From: CAZBZG01 sp964496245
GTDB taxonomy: Bacteria; Planctomycetota; SZUA-567
Reading direction: 5' to 3'
Assembly: GCA_964496245.1 (NCBI GenBank)
Contig: CAZBZG010000113.1
Location: 1-13,594 of the forward strand
DNA: 13,594 nt
Position numbers and translations under genes: made by a program
Notes under the pieces: generated by a model
Told to the model about the DNA's origin: nothing
Database searches by the model: none
The model's input: the letters and a program-made list of their open reading frames with translations, nothing else
Shown: piece by piece, positions 8,835-13,594 of the stretch
Numbering within the stretch: the first letter of the stretch is position 1
Layout of the letters: each line of letters starts with the position of its first letter

Positions 8835-8844
8835 GGGGGGGGGG
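8835..8844 (+). repeat. Poly-G tract (10 G) at the ribosome-binding site
   Basis: Ten consecutive G bases, preceded by GGGA (8831-8834), end six bases before the ATG at 8851. The only ribosome-binding site for the methyltransferase gene overlaps this tract. Homopolymers of this length can slip in replication and are also prone to sequencing error. Confidence 0.95.
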
Positions 8845-8850
8845 ATCGTC

Positions 8851-9594
8851 ATGGCCCACTGCTTCGAAGCGCCCGACTGGCAGACCTACCGCATGGAGTA
8901 CCGCCAGCCGCACGAAGTACTCGAGCCTCTCGAGCAGGAAACCGCGGTGGTGGGCCAAGCGCTCACAACGCTCCGGGACACGGGCATCCTGGAGAGCGTC
9001 GCCTACGACCCGCAGAAGCTGCTCGCCCACCGCGCTGCCGTGGCCGAACGTTTCGACATTCCCTGGACCGCGATCACGCCGCGCATGGAGCGTCTGCTCT
9101 ACGCCATCAACGCGATCGCCCGGCCGCGGGTGCTGGTTGCCGTGGGCGTATTCTGCGGCAACACCTACATCGCAAACGCGGGCGCTGCCGTGGGGCCCGG
9201 CAGGTGCTACCCGGCCCACCGGCTCGTGGGTCTCGAACTCCGGCCGGAAGAGGCCGAGCGCGCGCGCAAGAACGTGGCTGCGCTGACCGACGACCCGGCT
9301 GCCGAGCTCGTGGCTGCCGACGGGATCGACTGGCTCACGCGCTGCGAGGACACGATCGACCTGCTCTACCTCGACGCGGACGGCCGCGGCGGCCGGGGCA
9401 AGTCCATTTACTTCGACCTGCTCGAGACTGCGCTCCCCCACCTCGCTGAGGGCGCCCTGGTGCTCGCGCACAACTCCATCAACTGCAAGCAGGACCTGGC
9501 CGACTACTTTGGCCTGGTCCGCGAGGGCCGCACGTTCCGGGCAAGCTGCAACGTGATGATCGATCCCGAGGGGCTGGAGGTGTCACGGCGGTAG
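8851..9594 (+). CDS. Class I SAM-dependent methyltransferase (O-methyltransferase-like)
   Basis: This 247-residue cytoplasmic protein has a Rossmann methyltransferase layout. Motif I is VLVAVGVFCGN (94-104), with the usual acidic/glycine pattern altered to AVGVFCG. An acidic residue ends strand 2 at Glu129 (LVGLELRPEEAERA). A strand-4 segment DLLYLDADGRGG (170-181) is followed by LPHLAEGALVLAHNSI, which resembles the GG-x-x-x-DN block of O-methyltransferases of the PF01596/PF13578 type. The substrate is unknown. An upstream in-frame ATG at 8806 would add 15 residues encoded across the poly-G tract. I prefer 8851 because the G-rich stretch then serves as ribosome-binding site. It lies 139 bases after the glycosidase gene on the same strand, separated by a strong hairpin, so co-transcription is possible but not assured. 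Confidence 0.8.
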   Translation: MAHCFEAPDWQTYRMEYRQPHEVLEPLEQETAVVGQALTTLRDTGILESVAYDPQKLLAHRAAVAERFDIPWTAITPRMERLLYAINAIARPRVLVAVGVFCGNTYIANAGAAVGPGRCYPAHRLVGLELRPEEAERARKNVAALTDDPAAELVAADGIDWLTRCEDTIDLLYLDADGRGGRGKSIYFDLLETALPHLAEGALVLAHNSINCKQDLADYFGLVREGRTFRASCNVMIDPEGLEVSRR

Positions 9595-9628
9595 CAGAGG
9601 GCCGGCCGATCAGGCGTCCGACACAGCG

Positions 9629-9657
9629 GGCAGCAGCCATTCGTTGTCAGTGCTGCC
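9629..9657. other. Weak hairpin in the convergent gap 9595-9683
   Basis: GGCAGCA (9629-9635) pairs with TGCTGCC (9651-9657) around a 15-base loop, in the 89 bases between two converging genes. Neither side is followed by a T-run. It may contribute to termination but is not a convincing terminator. Nothing else was seen in this gap. Confidence 0.3.
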
Positions 9658-9683
9658 AGAGCGGCACGGCTGTCGTTGTCGCC

Positions 9684-11042
9684 CTACAGCACGGCCGCGC
9701 CTTGCTGCTTCAAGGCGGTCCGCAGCTCCTGCGGATCGACCTCGCCCACGGAGACCCCCGCCTGCACCGCCAGCGCCGAGGCCACGCCCGCAGCCTGTCC
9801 CGTCTGGTTGCAGTTCACCATGACCCGGATGGCGCCATAGGCGTGCCGGTCCGCATCCATGAGCCGACCGGCGGCGAGCATGTTCTCCGCGCCGCGGGGC
9901 ACGAGCGAGCGGTAGGGAATCTGGTAGAACGTCGGGTTCTCGTCCTGCTCGTCCCGCCACCGGCCCTCCTGGGCCGGCTGGCCGGGTACCACGTAGCGGG
10001 TCCGGCCGTCGAGATCATGAAATGTGATCCCCGGCTTGCTGCTGTGGTGCACGTCCACCGGATAGGAACCGTTTCCGATGGCGTCCTCGAACCGCCTGCC
10101 CGAGAGCACGTCATCCATGCTGAGCTGGTGGACGCATTCCGCATGCCGGGTCTCGCGGATGCCGATACAGGCGGGCAGCCGCTCGAGAACGACCTTGTCC
10201 CCGCCCGGGAAGTGCTCCCGGAGAACGTCGGCCATGGCGCGCGTCTGGCGGCGCCCCTCGATCTCGGCCCGGGTGAGCTCGTCCGCCTCAGAGCAGTCCG
10301 CCCCGCTCACCCGCGTCCCCGCCACCATGGTGCAGTCGGGGAGTCCCACCATGGGGGCGGTCCACAGGAACCCGCGCGGCAAGGCCTGCGGGTAGGCGGG
10401 ATCGAACACGACCTTGGCCAAGCGGAAGTCGCTGTGCTGCTCGCGGATCTTCTCCAGACCGAAGAACACGGGGCAGGTCGTGGGCGGCTGGAGATCGTCG
10501 AGCTTGCGGGTTTCGAAGCCAGCGCGCACGAGCAGATCGCCGTCACCGGTGGCGTCGACAAAGGTGCGCGCGCGAATGGCGCGGCGGCCGCTCTTGTCTT
10601 CCACGATCGCAGCCGTGACCCGACCGCCCTCCATGACCGGCGCAACGAAACGGCAGTGCAGAAAGGGCCGCACGCCCGCTTCGGTCACGAGCCGGTCCAG
10701 CTCGATCTTGAGCTCTTCAGGGTTGAAGGCGAAGTTGGCCTGGTCGCCTCCGTGGCCGGCTACGGCATTGCGGTGCTTCAGGCGCTCGAGGACCTCTGCG
10801 GTCAGACCGGCGATGATCTCGCGCTTGCGCTCGGTGTCGACCAGCTTGTGCCAGACCACGACCAAGCCTGCCGTGGCCATGCCGCCGAAGCACCCGCAGG
10901 CTTCGACCAGGGCCACGCGGAGGCCGAGGCGGGCCGCCGCCACGGCCGCGAACACGCCCGTGCAGCTCCCGCCGATCACGCACAGGTCCGCGTCTTCGGC
11001 CACGGGCACGGACCGGGCCGGTTCCTCGATGGATGCGGGCAT
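9684..11042 (-). CDS. FAD-dependent oxidoreductase (PF12831-like)
   Basis: This 452-residue flavoprotein appears cytoplasmic, with no signal peptide. The N-terminal dinucleotide fold reads DLCVIGGSCTGVFAA (19-33), so the second glycine of the usual GxGxxG is a serine. It is followed by strand-2 VALVE and FGGMAT. The later FAD motif DATGDGDL is present, as is the C-terminal block NMLAAGRLMDADRHAYGAIR and then TGQAAGVASALAV, which is characteristic of this family of putative oxidoreductases common in sugar-degrading PVC bacteria. The substrate is unknown; oxidation of a sugar or polyol is plausible given the glycosidase nearby but unproven. The ATG at 11042 is chosen because AGGAGG (complement of 11050-11055) lies seven bases upstream; an in-frame ATG at 11111 lacks this. 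It is convergent with the methyltransferase gene. No clear promoter was identified in 11043-11144. Confidence 0.88.
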   Translation of the reverse strand: MPASIEEPARSVPVAEDADLCVIGGSCTGVFAAVAAARLGLRVALVEACGCFGGMATAGLVVVWHKLVDTERKREIIAGLTAEVLERLKHRNAVAGHGGDQANFAFNPEELKIELDRLVTEAGVRPFLHCRFVAPVMEGGRVTAAIVEDKSGRRAIRARTFVDATGDGDLLVRAGFETRKLDDLQPPTTCPVFFGLEKIREQHSDFRLAKVVFDPAYPQALPRGFLWTAPMVGLPDCTMVAGTRVSGADCSEADELTRAEIEGRRQTRAMADVLREHFPGGDKVVLERLPACIGIRETRHAECVHQLSMDDVLSGRRFEDAIGNGSYPVDVHHSSKPGITFHDLDGRTRYVVPGQPAQEGRWRDEQDENPTFYQIPYRSLVPRGAENMLAAGRLMDADRHAYGAIRVMVNCNQTGQAAGVASALAVQAGVSVGEVDPQELRTALKQQGAAVL

Positions 11043-11144
11043 GAACGTTCCTCCTGCAGCAGCCCCTTCCTCATGGATGATCGCTCCAGAGCCTACCCGC
11101 GACCCGGGCAAAGCGCCAGCAAGAATCCGCAGGCCCCAGAATGC

Positions 11145-11174
11145 AAGAGGAGCGAGCGGGCGCTCGCTCCTCTT
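11145..11174 (-). terminator. Terminator hairpin after the Hsp20 operon
   Basis: AAGAGGAGCGAGC (11145-11157) and GCTCGCTCCTCTT (11162-11174) form a perfect 13-bp stem with a GGGC loop. On the minus strand the arm ends in CTCCTCTT and continues GCATTCT. It lies 63 bases downstream of the second Hsp20 stop codon and just upstream of the FAD oxidoreductase leader, so it probably separates the two minus-strand units. The rest of 11175-11237 shows no gene. Confidence 0.75.
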
Positions 11175-11237
11175 CCCGGAACGGTGTATTGGCCGGGGGG
11201 TATTTGGTCGGCCGTGCCGCTGCAGCCGGTGGCCGTT

Positions 11238-11645
11238 CTACTGGCCCTTGACCGAGATCTTCTGGGACGACGGGCCCGCCTTGGGGAGCGTGATGATGAG
11301 CACGCCGTTCTTGACCGCAGCGTCGATCTTGCCGCGATCGACCTCGTCCGAGAGGGTGAAGGCGCGTTCGTAGTCGCCCACCGCGTACTCGACGTAGCTG
11401 AGACTGTACCCCTCGGGCCGTTCGGGCTCGACATGCGCATGAAGCGTGAGCACGTTCCGCTCGAGGGTCAAATCCACGCTGTCTTCGTCCACGCCCGGCG
11501 TATCGAGCACCAATACGAGTGCGTCATCCGTCTCGTAGATGTCCGCGCGAGGGACGTAGACCTTGCGGTTGTGAATCCGCTCCACACCCTCGGGAACCTG
11601 GGCCTCTTCCTTGTCCTGCTTGGTGATTTCCTGCTTTTCAGCCAT
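11238..11645 (-). CDS. hsp20: Small heat-shock protein, Hsp20/alpha-crystallin family (second gene of pair)
   Basis: This 135-residue ATP-independent holdase chaperone binds unfolding proteins in the cytoplasm. A short, very charged N-terminal arm (1-30, KQEITKQDKEEAQ) replaces the usual hydrophobic arm. The alpha-crystallin domain spans about 32-122, with TPGVDEDSVDLTLERNVLTL and the conserved NGVLIITLP (113-121). The C-terminal anchor motif is ISV (130-132), an I-x-I/V type. GGAGG in AAGGAGG (complement of 11652-11658), six bases before the ATG, gives the start; reading the same frame upstream adds no family-like sequence. It is the downstream member of an operon with the Hsp20 gene at 11729-12166, 83 bases away, and ends before the hairpin at 11145-11174. 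The differing N-terminal arms suggest two non-identical subunits. Confidence 0.94.
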   Translation of the reverse strand: MAEKQEITKQDKEEAQVPEGVERIHNRKVYVPRADIYETDDALVLVLDTPGVDEDSVDLTLERNVLTLHAHVEPERPEGYSLSYVEYAVGDYERAFTLSDEVDRGKIDAAVKNGVLIITLPKAGPSSQKISVKGQ

Positions 11646-11655
11646 GATCCACCTC

Positions 11656-11669
11656 CTTCCATTTGGAAG
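11656..11669 (-). promoter_or_regulatory. Hairpin overlapping the ribosome-binding site of the second Hsp20 gene
   Basis: On the minus strand, CTTCCA (complement of 11664-11669) can pair with TGGAAG (complement of 11656-11661) around a two-base loop. The 3' arm includes the AAG of the AAGGAGG ribosome-binding site. The CTTCC arm could alternatively pair with GGAGG itself, with one G-U pair. Such a small, weak stem beside the start of a heat-shock gene would suit an RNA thermometer, but this is only a structural possibility. Confidence 0.4.
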
Positions 11670-11728
11670 TCCGTCTCCGGCAGTTCCGCCTCGGCGGTCA
11701 AGGATCCCCCACCGCCATGCGGCCCGCG

Positions 11729-12166
11729 TCAGGCCGACCGGATGCTGATCTTCCTGGGCTTGTCCGCCTCGGCCCGCGGGAGCTTGATCTCCAGAATGCC
11801 CTTGCTGAACGAGGCATCCACCTTGTCGGCCTCCACCTGGAAAGGCAGATCCAAGGTGCGCGTGAACGCGCCGGTCTCGCGTTCCCTGCGGTGGTACTCG
11901 CCCTCTTCGCTCGCATCGCGCTTGCCGTGAAGCGTGAGCGTGCTGCCGGTGACAGAGATGTCGATGTACTTCTCGTCCACGCCCGGCAGTTCCGCCGTCA
12001 CCAGCGCGCCGTCCTGGTTGGTCCATACGTTGAGCGCGGGAAACTCGGGCGCGAACGGACGCCGGATGCCCTGAAAGACGCGCTCCATCTCGTTCTGCAG
12101 TCGCTCCAGATCACTCACCGCGGAGAGCCACGGCCTTCCATACCGTCCGAAATCCCTCCAGAACAT
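11729..12166 (-). CDS. hsp20: Small heat-shock protein, Hsp20/alpha-crystallin family (first gene of pair)
   Basis: This 145-residue cytoplasmic holdase chaperone has a typical aromatic N-terminal arm (MFWRDFGRYGRPWLS, then LERLQNEMERVFQGI, residues 1-33). The alpha-crystallin domain spans about 44-134, with ELPGVDEKYIDISV (59-72), ERETGAFTRTLDLPF (95-109) and KGILEIKLP (122-130). A canonical C-terminal I-x-I anchor, ISI, lies at 140-142. AAAGGAGG (complement of 12173-12180) six bases before the ATG at 12166 sets the start. It is the promoter-proximal gene of the tandem pair. Its leader holds a 9-bp hairpin and, further upstream, a 45-base dyad, so it is probably stress-controlled. I saw no CIRCE element and no clear heat-shock sigma promoter. 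Confidence 0.96.
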   Translation of the reverse strand: MFWRDFGRYGRPWLSAVSDLERLQNEMERVFQGIRRPFAPEFPALNVWTNQDGALVTAELPGVDEKYIDISVTGSTLTLHGKRDASEEGEYHRRERETGAFTRTLDLPFQVEADKVDASFSKGILEIKLPRAEADKPRKISIRSA

Positions 12167-12186
12167 GGTCCACCTCCTTTCTCGGC

Positions 12187-12218
12187 GCAGCCTTCTGTGT
12201 GTTGCCTTGGAAGGCTGC
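12187..12218 (-). promoter_or_regulatory. Leader hairpin upstream of the first Hsp20 gene
   Basis: GCAGCCTTC (12187-12195) and GAAGGCTGC (12210-12218) form a perfect 9-bp stem with a 14-base loop. On the minus-strand mRNA it ends six bases before the AAAGGAGG ribosome-binding site. It does not cover that site directly, although its CCTTCC segment could pair partly with it. It may be a thermometer-like or stabilising leader element. Confidence 0.5.
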
Positions 12219-12569
12219 AAGACCTGATGATTCCGCCAACTCCTTCCACCATGCTGATGGCAACTCGTGTGCCAGGGGTTCCGACATGGCTGGCCGGGGC
12301 GACCCCGCGGATACGCGAGCCGGGGGATACGCGTAAGCCACATTACAACAATGGGTTAGCCGTATCCCGGTGTGGATGCGCGTGTACAGAGCGGACCAGA
12401 TCTCGGCATGGAACTGCGAATGGCCACGAGTTCTGTGACGCACATCCCGCGTCAAAATGACACGACGCCGCAATTGAAGCGGTGGCGGTCTGTGCGGCTT
12501 TGCGGGAGATGCGCGCTTGGGTGCGTTCTACGCGGTGGGTACGTCGCGCCCCCGGAGGGGAGCGGGCTT
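12219..12569 (-). other. Upstream region of the Hsp20 operon, no gene
   Basis: This is the non-coding part of the 403 bases between the Hsp20 operon and the TPR-like gene. It probably carries the Hsp20 promoter on the minus strand; an AT-richer patch at 12334-12358 (minus strand TTGTTGTAATGT) is the best candidate, but no consensus pair was found. It also includes the dyad at 12324-12368 and a weak GC hairpin near 12548-12562 just after the TPR-like gene. No open frame here has a ribosome-binding site. Confidence 0.5.
12324..12368. repeat. 45-base interrupted dyad with GGATACG repeats
   Basis: GGGATACG (12324-12331) is the exact inverse of CGTATCCC (12361-12368). Inside it, TAAGCC (12334-12339) opposes GGGTTA (12353-12358) with one mismatch, all centred on 12346 with a 13-base AT-rich core. 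Another direct copy of GGATACGCG lies at 12309-12317, 16 bases from the one at 12325-12333. The arrangement resembles an operator for a dimeric regulator, or a cruciform/hairpin element, in front of the Hsp20 operon. Confidence 0.6.
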
Positions 12570-13594
12570 TCATCCCGCATCGTCCGGGGCGTCGTCCGTG
12601 GGCTCTTGCAGTCGCTCAAGGCTGTCCCTGCAGCGCCGTTTGAGAGCGCCCTGGGCGCCGTCGGCCAGCGCCTGCTCATAGGTCTTCCTGGCCTCGGCCA
12701 GCACCTGCGCCGCATCCCCGGCCTTGCCCTTGCCTTCGAGCATCGCGGCCAGGGCTTCATAGGACGTGGCCTGCCGCGCGTGGATCTCGGCCGGGCTTCC
12801 CTTGTTCGGCAACTTCCGGATGATCTCGGCCGCGCGCTTGTGCTGCTCGTACCCCTTGACGGGCTGGCCCAGCACATCGTAGAGCCACCCGCGTGTGGAG
12901 ATCGTCTGGGCGTGCATCTCGTCCTTCTTGAGACTCTCCTCCAGCAACTGGAACGCCCTGTCAGCCAGCGCCCGCTTCTTTTCCGCGTCGGTCTGTATGG
13001 CGATGGCCTTGCAGAAGACCGTGCCGAGGCCCGCGTACACGTCGGGCGTCTGGAATTTCTTCTTCTTGAGCGCGCCCAGGCCCGTGGAGAGCGCTTCGGC
13101 CAGGGCATGCGGATCGTCCGCCGGACACTCTCCGAGTCGCCGGCCCAGACCGTGCGGGCTCTTGTCGGCTTCCTGCTCGGCCGATGGTTTCGCCCGGCTC
13201 GCACGGCTCTCGAGCGCTCCTTCCCGGTAGGCCACCGTCTCAATGCCGCCCTTCTTGGTGTCCTCGTAGAAGAGGACCGGTCCCTTCTCACGGCGCAAGG
13301 CCCAGGACTGCTCGCGGATGTTGATGGTGCAGGCCGGCTGGATCGCGTTCGCGATTGCGACCACCCGGTCGGGTTCCTCGGCCACCTCCTCCTCCAGCGC
13401 CTCGGCCCGCTCCCGCAGCTTGTTGATCTCGTCATTGATTGTATCCTGCCGCTGCGTGGACGTCTTCTTCGCAGTCTCGAACTCCTCGCGTTCCTTGTCG
13501 CTCAGCTCGCGCAGCGCCGACGGCGAATGTATCACCTCCCCGTACTGGCGATGGAAGGACGCGAAGATGGACTCCTTGGCCTGGTTGAGCTCTT
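12570..13594 (-). CDS. Coiled-coil and TPR-like repeat protein, C-terminal part (cut by window edge)
   Basis: The frame is open from the right edge of the window to a TGA at 12570-12572, giving 340 visible residues; the N-terminus lies outside. A GTG at 13535 has no properly spaced ribosome-binding site, and the sequence before it (ESIFASFHRQYGEVIHSP) reads as protein, so I treat the gene as partial. A charged coiled coil (SDKEREEFETAKK to RERAEALEEEV) is followed by a segment of unknown fold (CTINIREQSWALRREKGPVL), a low-complexity linker, and then helical TPR-like repeats to the end (AFQLLEESLKKDEMHAQTIS, EIHARQATSYEALAAMLEGK, ARKTYEQALADGAQ). TPRs usually mediate protein binding. I do not recognise a specific family, and any catalytic domain would be in the missing part. 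Confidence 0.75.
   Translation of the reverse strand, partial: ELNQAKESIFASFHRQYGEVIHSPSALRELSDKEREEFETAKKTSTQRQDTINDEINKLRERAEALEEEVAEEPDRVVAIANAIQPACTINIREQSWALRREKGPVLFYEDTKKGGIETVAYREGALESRASRAKPSAEQEADKSPHGLGRRLGECPADDPHALAEALSTGLGALKKKKFQTPDVYAGLGTVFCKAIAIQTDAEKKRALADRAFQLLEESLKKDEMHAQTISTRGWLYDVLGQPVKGYEQHKRAAEIIRKLPNKGSPAEIHARQATSYEALAAMLEGKGKAGDAAQVLAEARKTYEQALADGAQGALKRRCRDSLERLQEPTDDAPDDAG

Noticed and set aside
9702..11930. A 742-codon plus-strand frame across the FAD oxidoreductase and the Hsp20 genes
   Set aside because: It is a shadow of well-recognised minus-strand genes and spans a terminator and several leaders.
12111..12287. A 58-codon minus-strand frame (MSEPLAHELPSAWWKELAES...) overlapping the first Hsp20 start
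   Set aside because: The translation looks protein-like and could be a leader peptide. However, there is no ribosome-binding site before its ATG, its codons lack the local GC-ending bias, and its end overlaps the Hsp20 gene out of frame.
12167..12569. CIRCE element or classic heat-shock sigma promoter before the Hsp20 operon
   Set aside because: No TTAGCACTC/GAGTGCTAA pair and no CTTGAA...CCCCAT pair was found on the minus strand. The dyad found at 12324-12368 has a different sequence.

Overview
The window is GC-rich bacterial chromosomal DNA with 8 protein genes. No rRNA, tRNA, CRISPR array, insertion sequence or phage gene was seen. The gene mix suggests an uncultured PVC- or Hydrogenedentes-type bacterium (planctomycete, lentisphaera or kiritimatiella-like): a long exported alpha-2-macroglobulin, an AraC-controlled GH4 glycosidase, a PF12831-type FAD oxidoreductase and two Hsp20s. 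This placement is inference only. A run of 10 N bases at 1587-1596 shows that it is a draft scaffold.

Left part (1-5990, + strand): a good sigma70-type promoter drives pyrE (orotate phosphoribosyltransferase, last step before UMP decarboxylation). A 195-base gap with a hairpin follows. Next comes a giant alpha-2-macroglobulin-like protein of about 1,675 residues with a signal peptide, an intact CxEQ thioester motif and an Arg/Ala/Gly-rich bait-like segment. Its reading frame is broken only by the N gap. It ends at a textbook rho-independent terminator.

Middle part (6000-9684): a minus-strand terminator stands back to back with the previous one. After 346 bases without a clear gene comes an AraC-family regulator on the minus strand, divergent from a GH4 NAD-dependent glycosidase. 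The 96-base region between them is the likely control site. A strong hairpin and a 10-G tract separate the glycosidase from a small class I SAM methyltransferase on the same strand. The regulator plus glycosidase look like a carbohydrate-use unit; whether the methyltransferase and the FAD oxidoreductase belong to it is open.

Right part (9684-13594, all minus strand): the FAD-dependent oxidoreductase converges on the methyltransferase. Upstream of it a perfect 13-bp hairpin terminates a two-gene Hsp20 operon. Each Hsp20 start has the same strong ribosome-binding site with a hairpin just upstream, and a 45-base dyad lies about 160 bases upstream of the operon. The right edge holds the C-terminal 340 residues of a coiled-coil/TPR-like protein cut by the window end.

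Most points of interest are regulatory structures and one unusual enzyme signature (CDGL in the GH4 protein). I see no clear multi-gene novel system.
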